DNA from: Bacteroidota bacterium
Lineage (GTDB): Bacteria > Bacteroidota > Bacteroidia > Chitinophagales > LD1
Assembly: GCA_018267435.1 (NCBI GenBank)
Contig: JAFDYM010000216.1
Location: 1 to 9,986 of the forward strand
Length of the DNA: 9,986 nt
Direction: 5' to 3'
In this document: piece by piece, positions 1 to 6,221 of the stretch
How the letters are laid out: each line of letters opens with the position of its first letter
How positions within the stretch are numbered: the stretch's first letter is position 1
Made by a program: the position numbers and the translations under genes
The notes under the pieces: generated by a model
Databases searched by the model: none
What the model was told of the DNA's origin: nothing
What the model saw: the letters and a program-made list of their open reading frames with translations, nothing else

Positions 1-1
1 C

Positions 2-148
2 AAAATGAAAGAGTTTGAAAGAGACTACTTGACTCAGTTAAAAACACGCTTCCCTCAAGTATTGAAAGGCCTTAACAAGCCTATGAGCGAAGAAACTGAG
101 AAGCAATTGAAAGACCTTGCTGCTGAAGTGTCATTGACTTTTTACTAG
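2..148 (+). CDS. atpA: ATP synthase F1 subunit alpha, 3' end (partial)
   Basis: This is the last 48 codons of an open frame entering from the left edge and ending in TAG. The translated tail (KMKEFERDYLTQL..., ending EVSLTFY) matches the C-terminal helical region of the F1 alpha subunit, where a Glu-rich helix precedes a short hydrophobic end. The alpha subunit forms the non-catalytic nucleotide-binding positions of the alpha3-beta3 hexamer on the cytoplasmic side of the inner membrane. The call rests on this short tail and on its position 21 bases upstream of atpG, the standard Bacteroidota order, in which atpA-atpG closes the operon and atpD-atpC lie elsewhere. Start and catalytic domain are outside the window. 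Confidence 0.88.
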   Translation, partial: KMKEFERDYLTQLKTRFPQVLKGLNKPMSEETEKQLKDLAAEVSLTFY

Positions 149-169
149 ACCATAGCTGATTGATATATA

Positions 170-1057
170 ATGGCAAACCTTAAAGAAATACGCTCACGCT
201 TATCAAGCGTTAATACTACGCAGCAAATAACCAAAGCTATGAAGCTGGTGGCTGCTAGTAAGCTGAAGCGTTCGCAAGATAGGATCATGCAGATGCGTCC
301 GTACAGCGAAAAGCTGAACGAGATACTGAGCAACATAATGAGCAACTTGGAGGGCGGCGCATCGCTTAGCTTTAACCAGGTACGCGAACCTAAAAAGGTG
401 TTGATAGTGCTGATAACGGCCGATAAGGGCTTGTGCGGTGGTTTCAACTCGAACCTGATAAAAACTACACGTAGGCTACTTACGGAAACCTACGCGGCAC
501 AAAAGGCTAGCGGCAACGTTACCATATTGCCTGTAGGTAAAAAGGGTTACGATTTCTTTAAGAAAGAGAAGGATCTAAACTTTATTGCCGATCACCTTAC
601 CTTGTTCTCTAACCTTAGCTTCGATAACTCTCAAGCAATATCAAGTGTATTGATGAAAGAGTTTGTGGATGGCAAGTACGATGTAATAGAGCTTGTGTAC
701 GCTAAGTTTATAAACGCTGCTACACAAAACTATATGGTAGAGAGGTTTCTACCTGTAGCAGCAGCTACGCCTACTACCAAAAAAGTGGCGAAGGCGGATT
801 ATATTTTCGAGCCTAATAAGGAGCAATTGCTAGAGGAACTAGTTCCGAAAATATTGAATACGCAGTTCTTCAAAGCATTGTTAGATAGTAACGCATCGGA
901 AAACGGTGCACGTATGGTGGCTATGGATGCCGCAACTAACAATGCGCAGGAACTGTTGCGCAACTTACGTATACAGTACAACCGCGAGCGACAAGCTGCT
1001 ATTACCAAAGAGATATTGGAAATAGTGGGTGGTGCAGCAGCGCTGGAAGAAAACTAG
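170..1057 (+). CDS. atpG: ATP synthase F1 subunit gamma
   Basis: The product is the 295-residue central rotor shaft of F1Fo ATP synthase, which turns inside the alpha3-beta3 hexamer and couples proton flow to ATP synthesis. The N-terminal helix has the family signature (MANLKEIRSRLSSVNTTQQI followed by TKAMKLVAASKLKR, residues 1-34). The central Rossmann-like part shows DKGLCGGFN at residues 85-93. The C-terminal helix carries NAQELLRNLRIQYNRERQ and then AITKEILEIVGGAAAL, the most conserved gamma segment. Length is normal for the family. The start follows the atpA stop by 21 bases, so the two are co-transcribed. No strong Shine-Dalgarno sequence is visible, which is usual in Bacteroidota. A hairpin terminator follows directly, so this is the operon's last gene. 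Confidence 0.98.
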   Translation: MANLKEIRSRLSSVNTTQQITKAMKLVAASKLKRSQDRIMQMRPYSEKLNEILSNIMSNLEGGASLSFNQVREPKKVLIVLITADKGLCGGFNSNLIKTTRRLLTETYAAQKASGNVTILPVGKKGYDFFKKEKDLNFIADHLTLFSNLSFDNSQAISSVLMKEFVDGKYDVIELVYAKFINAATQNYMVERFLPVAAATPTTKKVAKADYIFEPNKEQLLEELVPKILNTQFFKALLDSNASENGARMVAMDAATNNAQELLRNLRIQYNRERQAAITKEILEIVGGAAALEEN

Positions 1058-1071
1058 AAAACAAAACACAG

Positions 1072-1100
1072 AAAGCCTCCCGAAAACGGGGGGCTTTTTT
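1072..1100 (+). terminator. Rho-independent terminator of the atpA-atpG operon
   Basis: An 11-bp stem (left arm 1072-1082, right arm 1087-1097, one G-T wobble) closes an AAAA loop at 1083-1086 and runs into six T residues at 1095-1100. It lies 14 bases after the atpG stop and just before scpB, so scpB probably needs its own promoter or readthrough. Confidence 0.93.
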
Positions 1101-1114
1101 AATTTTATACACTT

Positions 1115-1819
1115 ATGGACAATCTTCACCAACATATAGAAGCACTGGTATTTACCTCGGAAAATGCCATTGATAAAAGCGAGCTTACGCTAGCTGTAAA
1201 TAAAACTTTCCCTGAAAACAAGGTGGACGAGACCTTGGTTGAACAGGTATTAGTTGACCTACAAGAAAAATTCAAGAGCGATATATATGCCTTTGAATTG
1301 CGTGTAATAGGTGGTGGCTACCAGTTTTTTACCAAGGCAGCTTACCACACTACTGTGGCTACCTTAATAGGTATGCGCGAAAAGAAACGCTTGAGCACAG
1401 CCGCTTTGGAAACACTGGCTATAATAGCTTACCGTGGCCCAGTAACTAAAAGCGAGTGTGAAAAAATACGCGGTGTAAACTGCGACTACTCGGTAGAGAA
1501 ATTGCTAGAGAAAGAACTGATAGAAGTAGCTGGTAGGATAGAAGACGCACCAGGTAAGCCTGTGCTATACAAAACTACGCAGACTTTCTTGGATTACTTC
1601 GGCATAAACTCGACTGCTGAGCTACCTAAGTTGAAAGACATACTAATGCCGCAAGATGAAAATACATTGGGTACTACACCTGAACTAGTTTCAGATTTGC
1701 CTGCTGAAAACGTATTGGTTGAAGATGTATTGACCGCTGCCGAAGAGCCAACAGATGTTGTAGCTGATGATGCAACAGATGCACCAAGGGCAGAAGAAGC
1801 AGGTGAAGAAAAAGAATAA
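1115..1819 (+). CDS. scpB: Segregation and condensation protein B
   Basis: ScpB binds the kleisin ScpA and, with SMC, forms the complex that condenses and segregates the chromosome. The 234-residue product has the two winged-helix layout of the family. The diagnostic second domain spans about 93-170: LSTAALETLAIIAYRGPVTK at 93-112, then IRGVNCDYSVEKLLEKELIE, AGRIEDAPGKPVLYKTT and FLDYFGI. After about residue 180 there is an acidic, Ala/Glu/Asp-rich low-complexity tail, which varies in this family. The ATG lies 15 bases after the atpG terminator T-run, with little room for a leader. I found no convincing promoter in that gap, so expression may rely on readthrough or on a promoter inside atpG. 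scpA is not in the window. Confidence 0.96.
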   Translation: MDNLHQHIEALVFTSENAIDKSELTLAVNKTFPENKVDETLVEQVLVDLQEKFKSDIYAFELRVIGGGYQFFTKAAYHTTVATLIGMREKKRLSTAALETLAIIAYRGPVTKSECEKIRGVNCDYSVEKLLEKELIEVAGRIEDAPGKPVLYKTTQTFLDYFGINSTAELPKLKDILMPQDENTLGTTPELVSDLPAENVLVEDVLTAAEEPTDVVADDATDAPRAEEAGEEKE

Positions 1820-1823
1820 ACAC

Positions 1824-1877
1824 GGCACTAAAGCCAACCAAATACTACAGTGCCACGTTTAACTAGCGTGGTATTTG
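1824..1877 (+). other. Overlapping inverted repeats after scpB
   Basis: GGCACT (1824-1829) can pair with AGTGCC (1849-1854). CCACG (1853-1857) can instead pair with CGTGG (1867-1871), extended outward by CAAATA (1839-1844) with TATTTG (1872-1877) across an 8-base bulge. The two folds share bases 1853-1854 and so exclude each other. No T-run follows, so this is not a clear terminator; it may be an mRNA 3'-end structure or chance. The rest of the 1820-1978 gap shows only AT-rich sequence. Confidence 0.3.
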
Positions 1878-1932
1878 TATGTAGCTGGTATAATTCAGAT
1901 ATCATAATATATGTAAAGCCAAATAATGCTAG

Positions 1933-1940
1933 CATATTTG
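1933..1940 (+). promoter_or_regulatory. Weak -7 candidate for the DUF4476 gene
   Basis: CATATTTG matches the Bacteroidota TAnnTTTG element at all but its first base. It lies 38 bases ahead of the chosen ATG. No TTG is present at the expected distance, only TG at 1912-1913 (19-base spacer). It is listed because the upstream scpB gene is unrelated in function. Confidence 0.25.
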
Positions 1941-1978
1941 GCACAAGCCTTGAATAATTGAAGAAAAACATACCCTAT

Positions 1979-2920
1979 ATGAAGAACAAAATTATACTTG
2001 CAGCAGCAATGATGATGACCGCATTTGTAGCCATGGCACAAGTGCAACCTGTAGGCCACCTTACCATATTCTCGGAAGCTGGCGATAAGTTTTACCTGAT
2101 ACTTAACGGAGAGAGGCAGAACAATGTAGCCCAAACGAATTTGCGGGTAGAAGACTTAACCAACCAATACTATACAGCTAAAATAATTTTTGAGGATAAG
2201 GCCTTGCCGGAGATAGAGAAGAAGATGCTGATGATAGCAGATGCTGACGGCATTATGAGCGATGTGACCTATAAAATAAAGAAGAATGCTAATAACGGTA
2301 AGCTTACGTTAAACTACTTTTCTTCGCTACCCGTACAACAAGGTTTTAAAGCGCCTAGTAATGTACATGTGGTACACTACGGTACGCCTGATGTAGTTGT
2401 GGTGCAGCCTTCAGCTACTACTACTGTTACGCAAACAACCACTACTACTACAGGCGGCACTACAGGCGTTAACGCTACGGTAAATATGCCTGGCGTAAAT
2501 ATGAACGTGAACATAACAGACCCTACATTGAATACATCATACACTACCACTGTTACTGAAACCTCTACTACTAATGTGCAGCATACAGGGCATAGCCAAC
2601 CAGCTAGTAATTTTGCTTGCCCTAACCGTTACTACATGTCATCGGGCGATTTTAGCAGTGCACTAGCAACTATAAAGGGCCAGAACTTTGAAGATAGTAA
2701 GCTAAAAACCGCGCAACAGATAGCTAGCAGCAACTGCCTTAATGCAAGCCAAATTAGCGATATATGCCGTGTGTTTGGTTTTGAACAAACAAAGCTTGAC
2801 TTTGCCAAGTTTGCTTATGATAGATGTACCGAGCCTAATAACTACTTTAAGGTAAACAATGTGTTTAGCTTTAGCAGTAGCAGCGATGAGTTGAATGAAT
2901 ATATAGCAACTAAAAAATAA
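1979..2920 (+). CDS. Secreted DUF4476 domain protein with Thr-rich linker
   Basis: This is a predicted exported 313-residue protein of unknown function. A signal peptide covers residues 1-20 (MKNKIILAAAMMMTAFVAMA, cleaved before QVQP). Residues 21-135 form a beta-rich domain that includes LTIFSEAGDKFYLILNGERQ. Residues 145-198 are a Thr-rich linker with long Thr runs around VNMPGVNMNVNI. Residues about 212-310 look like DUF4476, a Bacteroidota domain, with RYYMSSGDFSSALATIKGQN and FAKFAYDRC. Four cysteines (214, 253, 263, 283) lie in this domain and could form disulphides outside the cytoplasm. The frame is open back to a TTG at 1958, but the ATG at 1979 puts the charged end directly before the hydrophobic core, so I chose it. 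A terminator follows immediately, so the gene is probably monocistronic. The DUF4476 call is by recognition, not search. Confidence 0.88.
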   Translation: MKNKIILAAAMMMTAFVAMAQVQPVGHLTIFSEAGDKFYLILNGERQNNVAQTNLRVEDLTNQYYTAKIIFEDKALPEIEKKMLMIADADGIMSDVTYKIKKNANNGKLTLNYFSSLPVQQGFKAPSNVHVVHYGTPDVVVVQPSATTTVTQTTTTTTGGTTGVNATVNMPGVNMNVNITDPTLNTSYTTTVTETSTTNVQHTGHSQPASNFACPNRYYMSSGDFSSALATIKGQNFEDSKLKTAQQIASSNCLNASQISDICRVFGFEQTKLDFAKFAYDRCTEPNNYFKVNNVFSFSSSSDELNEYIATKK

Positions 2921-2923
2921 TCG

Positions 2924-2949
2924 AAAACCCCGCATATGCGGGGTTTTTT
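2924..2949 (+). terminator. Rho-independent terminator after the DUF4476 gene
   Basis: A perfect 10-bp stem (AAAACCCCGC at 2924-2933 with GCGGGGTTTT at 2938-2947) closes an ATAT loop and continues as T to 2949. It begins three bases after the stop codon. The A-run on the left arm gives a shorter T-run on the other strand, but no minus-strand gene ends here. Confidence 0.93.
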
Positions 2950-3024
2950 GTTCTAGAAACTCCATTGCAGCTTGGGGTGTAATGGGAAAAATGTATTTTT
3001 TTTGAAATTTCTAGCCATTTAATA

Positions 3025-3055
3025 TTGACAAACGGATATGTTAGTATTAATTTTG
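3025..3055 (+). promoter_or_regulatory. Bacteroidota-type promoter for the collagen-like gene
   Basis: TTG (within TTGACA, 3025-3030) is followed after exactly 20 bases by TAATTTTG (3048-3055), a full match to the Bacteroidota -33 TTG and -7 TAnnTTTG elements with normal spacing. Transcription would start near 3060-3063, leaving a leader of about 35 bases before the ATG at 3096. It sits just after the upstream gene's terminator, so it begins a new transcription unit. Confidence 0.78.
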
Positions 3056-3095
3056 TGGTAACCTTTTGCAAATATTGATATCAATTGAGCCACAC

Positions 3096-4889
3096 ATGAA
3101 AAAAAATTACGTTCTTGCATTGCTCTCATTCGCAATGTTTTTTACCGCCGATGCCCAACAAAATGTGGGTATAGGCACTAACAATCCTGAAACCAAACTA
3201 CAAGTAAACGGTGCTATTAGCTTAGTACCTGTTGACGATGCAGCAGCGGCTAGCGTAACTATACCTGATAACGTATCGGTGTTTAGACTAAGGCTAAGTG
3301 CTGGCGGAGGTAATACAACATTAAGTATTGCTAGCCCTAAAGAGGGGCAGTTACTTACAATTTTCAACGAAGATGATAATGCTGCAAGCTTTGTAGGCAA
3401 TACTATTAATGCTAGCACCGGTGTAAGCAGTTTTGTATATCTAAATGGCAACTGGCGTTTAACTGGTTCAAACTCTATTACAGGGCCGCAAGGTCCGGCA
3501 GGCCCACAGGGGCCTATTGGCCCAACTGGAGCCCAAGGTGCAGCAGGAGCACAAGGTCCACAAGGCGTGGCTGGTCCCCAAGGTCCGGCAGGTGCTAATG
3601 GCGCTGTAGGCGCGCAAGGTCCGGCTGGCCCTCAAGGTCCAAAAGGAGATACTGGAGCCCAAGGTGCAGCAGGAGCTCAAGGCCCACAAGGTGTAGCAGG
3701 CCCACAAGGCCCTGCGGGAGCTAATGGTGCGGCGGGTGCACAAGGTCCGGCTGGCCCTCAAGGCGCAGTGGGTCCTCAAGGCCCAAAAGGAGATACTGGA
3801 GCTCGAGGCCCACAAGGCGTGGCTGGTCCCCAAGGCCCTGCAGGAGCTAATGGAGCAGCAGGTCCACAGGGTGTAGCAGGTCCGGCAGGTGCAGTAGGTC
3901 CTCAAGGCCCTGCTGGTTCGGCCAACATTAATGGTACTACTAATTATGTAGTAAAGTTTACAGGCGCAACTACAGGTGGCAACAGCAGCATATACGATAA
4001 CGGCAATGTAGGTATAGGCACAACAAGTCCTGGTGCTTTGTTGCATGTTAATGGGTCTTCTATAATAGCTAATGGAAACGTTACCCACTATGTAGCACAC
4101 GGTAACAATGCGCGCCAAACTTTGCCTGCAGCAAATAACGGCGCAAGTTCTGGCGAAGCTAACCTAGTGTGGTGGGTAAGCGAACCAGGCATGACATGGA
4201 CTGGAGCTGGTATAGCACGTAACATGTACAATACAACTAACTGGCCAAGGATTAATACTAACCTTTCGGGTCAAATGATACGTTTTGATGAAGGTACAGG
4301 CATTATCTTCACTACCGAATCATCGGCTGGTGCGCGTAACAACCCACTAGTATTAGGTGGAAATAGCGTAACAGCTAGTAGCCTGTCGGGCAGTGGCAAT
4401 GTACCTGTATATGCCGATAATAACGGTACCCTTTACAAAGGAACACCAGTTAGCGGTGGTACAACTATTCGTTCGGTGAAACAAACAGCGAACATATCTA
4501 CTGCCAGTGCTACATTTAGCGATATGGGTGCATTGACCCTAACGTTTACACCAACCAAAAGTACCGTATATGTGTTCTTTTCGGCAGGTGTTGAAATAAG
4601 CACATTCGGTATGGGTATTGGTACATTCCGTATATTGAAAGACGGTGTATCGGTAGGCGCTACCAAGTGTTTGCTACAAGATTATGATGAGGATTATTAT
4701 GGCAACGTATACCAGGTAGTAGGTGGAAATGCTGCTATAAACGGTATACCTGTGGCTGTAACACCCGGTGTAGCCACTACTATAAAAATGCAGTGGAGGC
4801 ATAGTGGTTTTGTAAGCGGTACCAGCCTATGGTGCTACCCTGCCACCTACCCCGATGCACACCACGGCGTGTTAACTATTATGGAATAA
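3096..4889 (+). CDS. Secreted collagen-like repeat protein with tail-fibre-like motifs
   Basis: A 597-residue exported protein, probably a trimeric surface fibre; its exact role is unknown. Residues 1-20 are a signal peptide (ending FFTADA, then QQ). NVGIGTNNPETKLQVNG follows at 23-39. Residues 40-129 form a beta-rich N-terminal domain. Residues 130-273 are 48 uninterrupted Gly-X-Y triplets rich in GPQ, GPA and GAQ, with GPKGDT twice. The linker NYVVKFTGATTGGNSSIYDN leads to a second copy of the motif, NVGIGTTSPGALLHVNG, at 304-320. Residues about 455-597 resemble a compact beta-sandwich head (TLTFTPTKSTVYVFFSAGVE, then FRILKDGVSVG). In collagen-like proteins such repeats make a triple-helical stalk with globular ends; bacterial chains lack hydroxyproline. 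The frame extends to a TTG at 3066, but the ATG at 3096 gives a clean signal peptide and follows the promoter by a normal leader. The stop is 17 bases before the next gene. Confidence 0.9.
   Translation: MKKNYVLALLSFAMFFTADAQQNVGIGTNNPETKLQVNGAISLVPVDDAAAASVTIPDNVSVFRLRLSAGGGNTTLSIASPKEGQLLTIFNEDDNAASFVGNTINASTGVSSFVYLNGNWRLTGSNSITGPQGPAGPQGPIGPTGAQGAAGAQGPQGVAGPQGPAGANGAVGAQGPAGPQGPKGDTGAQGAAGAQGPQGVAGPQGPAGANGAAGAQGPAGPQGAVGPQGPKGDTGARGPQGVAGPQGPAGANGAAGPQGVAGPAGAVGPQGPAGSANINGTTNYVVKFTGATTGGNSSIYDNGNVGIGTTSPGALLHVNGSSIIANGNVTHYVAHGNNARQTLPAANNGASSGEANLVWWVSEPGMTWTGAGIARNMYNTTNWPRINTNLSGQMIRFDEGTGIIFTTESSAGARNNPLVLGGNSVTASSLSGSGNVPVYADNNGTLYKGTPVSGGTTIRSVKQTANISTASATFSDMGALTLTFTPTKSTVYVFFSAGVEISTFGMGIGTFRILKDGVSVGATKCLLQDYDEDYYGNVYQVVGGNAAINGIPVAVTPGVATTIKMQWRHSGFVSGTSLWCYPATYPDAHHGVLTIME
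3528..3917 (+). repeat. Three tandem super-repeats inside the collagen-like stalk
   Basis: The Gly-X-Y stalk is built from three units starting at 3528, 3654 and 3798, encoding residues 145-186, 187-234 and 235-274. Unit 2 has an extra GAVGPQ relative to unit 1, and unit 3 diverges at its end. Protein identity is high while the DNA differs mostly at third positions. An identical 26-base block occurs in units 1 (3558-3583) and 3 (3810-3835) but is synonymously altered in unit 2, whereas units 2 and 3 agree just downstream. This mosaic suggests recombination between units. Confidence 0.85.
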
Positions 4890-4906
4890 GTAAAACAGAA
4901 AGAAGA

Positions 4907-5188
4907 ATGAAACTGTATATACTATTGGCAGCTTTTATAGGTGTTACTTATACTAGCTCTGCACAGCAAACCCAAAATGACAACGAGCGAAAGCCCACAG
5001 GTAAATTTACATTTGCCAACAATGGCGAAACTATAACCATAACAGATATGATAGAGGGTAAAACCTATACCTATCCCGCTAACGATACCTTGCATTATGC
5101 TATGATGCGCAAGTTGATGCCTGAGCGCCCTATAATGAAAGATAGGTCCGCACCTACCGATAGAAAACGCGAAGATGTAGTAAGGTAG
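4907..5188 (+). CDS. Small secreted protein of unknown function
   Basis: I do not recognise this 93-residue protein. Residues 1-19 form a signal peptide (MKLYILLAAFIGVTYTSSA, cleaved before QQTQ). The mature part of about 74 residues starts with a polar stretch, has a beta-like centre (GKFTFANNGETITITDMIEG, then KTYTYPANDTL), and ends in a basic tail (RPIMKDRSAPTDRKREDVVR). It has no cysteines or transmembrane segment. The frame is open to 4829 inside the preceding gene, but the ATG at 4907 gives the signal peptide and has a purine-rich AGAAAGAAGA just upstream. It starts 17 bases after the collagen-like gene with no terminator between, so the two are very likely co-transcribed. It could be an accessory or anchoring partner of that surface protein; this is inferred from position only. 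Confidence 0.8.
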   Translation: MKLYILLAAFIGVTYTSSAQQTQNDNERKPTGKFTFANNGETITITDMIEGKTYTYPANDTLHYAMMRKLMPERPIMKDRSAPTDRKREDVVR

Positions 5189-5204
5189 TGCTTGCCACAA
5201 TGTA

Positions 5205-5250
5205 TAAAAAAAATAAGCCGCAACTGTTATAGCTGCGGCTTATTGTTTTT
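5205..5250. terminator. Bidirectional terminator between convergent genes
   Basis: An 11-bp perfect stem (5212-5222 with 5234-5244) closes an 11-base loop. It is followed on the plus strand by GTTTTT and preceded by an A-run from 5206, which is a T-run on the minus strand. It lies between the plus-strand small secreted protein gene and the minus-strand dehydrogenase gene, whose stop is at 5265, and so can end both transcripts. Confidence 0.88.
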
Positions 5251-5264
5251 ATAAGGAATCGATA

Positions 5265-6116
5265 TTAGCTGTAATTGTAAAACCCCTTACCTGTTTTCTT
5301 GCCTAAGTGCCCCGCTTCTACCTTTTGCTGCTGTATGCGCGATGGGCGGAACTTAGGGTCTTGATGGAAGGACTCGAATAGGGAAGAAGTAACGGCAAAG
5401 TTTACATCGTTGCCCAGCATGTCCATCAGTTTGTAGGGACCCATTTTAAAGCCTGCGCTTTCCATTAGGGCATCTACGTTTTCCATGGTTGCCACACCTT
5501 CTTCAAGCAGGCGAAGACTCTCGACATAGTAATGTCTTGCCACGCGGTTAACTATAAAGCCAGGGCTATCGGTACACATTACGGGCACCTTGCCTATGGT
5601 AAGTGTAAGTTGTTTTAAGGTTTCAGACACTTCCTTACTAGTTTCTACAGCGCTTATTATTTCTACCAGTTTCATTAAGTGTGCAGGGTTGAAGAAGTGC
5701 ATGCCTGCTATACGTTGTGGATGCTTTACATCCTTCGCTATGCGGGTAATAGGTATTGAAGAAGTGTTGCTGGCCAATATGGTGGTTTCGCTGTTTATTT
5801 CAGCAAGCTTGCTGAACAGTTCGCGCTTAGGTTCTAGCTTTTCTACTATAGCTTCTATTACTAGGTCAGCCACTAGGTCATTTACATTAGTAGTGTAGCT
5901 AATGCGCCCAAGGGCAGCACTTTTATCGGCATCTTTCAGCTTGCCCTTGCTTACGGCAAAGTCAAGGTTCTTGGTAATGGTGTCTTTCGCCTTATCTAGT
6001 TGCGATTGTCCCAAATCGAACAATACTACGTTAAAGCCACTTTGCGCAAATACCTGCGCTATGCCTAGGCCCATGGCGCCAGCGCCTGCTACGCCTATTT
6101 TTTTAATTGAACTCAT
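5265..6116 (-). CDS. 3-hydroxyacyl-CoA (3-hydroxybutyryl-CoA) dehydrogenase
   Basis: A cytoplasmic NAD(P)-dependent enzyme that interconverts 3-hydroxyacyl-CoA and 3-oxoacyl-CoA in beta-oxidation or short-chain acyl-CoA metabolism. The 283-residue length is that of the single-function family (Hbd/PaaH type), without a fused hydratase. The N-terminal Rossmann fold has GAGAMGLGIA at 11-20. Catalytic residues align with the human mitochondrial enzyme by spacing: Ser119 in ASNTSSIPIT, His140 in GMHFFNPAHL, Glu152 in VEII and Asn190 in GFIVNRV. The C-terminal domain includes GPYKLMDMLGNDVNF and ends KKTGKGFYNYS, a typical end. It is a single-gene unit, divergent from the M16 genes and convergent with the secreted-protein block. 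I found no clear minus-strand promoter. Substrate chain length cannot be told from sequence. Confidence 0.95.
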   Translation of the reverse strand: MSSIKKIGVAGAGAMGLGIAQVFAQSGFNVVLFDLGQSQLDKAKDTITKNLDFAVSKGKLKDADKSAALGRISYTTNVNDLVADLVIEAIVEKLEPKRELFSKLAEINSETTILASNTSSIPITRIAKDVKHPQRIAGMHFFNPAHLMKLVEIISAVETSKEVSETLKQLTLTIGKVPVMCTDSPGFIVNRVARHYYVESLRLLEEGVATMENVDALMESAGFKMGPYKLMDMLGNDVNFAVTSSLFESFHQDPKFRPSRIQQQKVEAGHLGKKTGKGFYNYS

Positions 6117-6196
6117 GCCGTAAAAATGGGATTTAATGCTTGTTAATTATAGCCCATGGGTAGAATTATTCACCCCCGTGCTCGTGTTAAATTAAA

Positions 6197-6204
6197 TACA
6201 TTTG
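6197..6204 (+). promoter_or_regulatory. Candidate -7 element for the M16 gene pair
   Basis: TACATTTG fully matches the Bacteroidota TAnnTTTG element and lies 17 bases before the ATG at 6222. The -33 element is poor: there is no TTG at 17-23 bases, only GTG at 6178-6180 (16-base spacer). If used, the leader is about 10-14 bases, and the element would lie inside any longer reading of the gene from 6156, which supports the 6222 start. Confidence 0.45.
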
Positions 6205-6221
6205 CTGTTCTAATTTCTGTT

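Noticed and set aside
145..447. Minus-strand 100-codon frame
   Set aside because: It lies opposite the conserved 5' part of atpG and has no family resemblance.
1100..1107. TAATTTTA as a -7 element for scpB
   Set aside because: It has one mismatch, no TTG upstream, overlaps the terminator T-run, and would make a leaderless transcript.
1889..1894. TATAAT resembling a sigma-70 -10 box
   Set aside because: The Bacteroidota primary sigma factor prefers TAnnTTTG, no -35 partner is present, and the match is expected by chance in AT-rich DNA.
3066..3095. Upstream TTG start for the collagen-like gene
   Set aside because: It would add MQILISIEPH before a clean signal peptide, and it lies almost at the predicted transcription start.
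3483..3917. Regularly spaced short repeats that might suggest a CRISPR array
   Set aside because: The repeats are in-frame Gly-X-Y codons with unit lengths of 42-48 residues and no unique spacers.
3468..4118. A 216-codon minus-strand open frame rich in Cys, Thr and Ser
   Set aside because: It lies wholly opposite the Gly-X-Y repeats. Its composition is the mirror of GGN-CCN-CAA codons, and it has no sensible start context or domain.
6156..6221. Upstream ATG giving a 22-residue longer M16 peptidase
   Set aside because: The extension is not typical of the family, has no cleavable signal peptide, and contains the TACATTTG promoter candidate.
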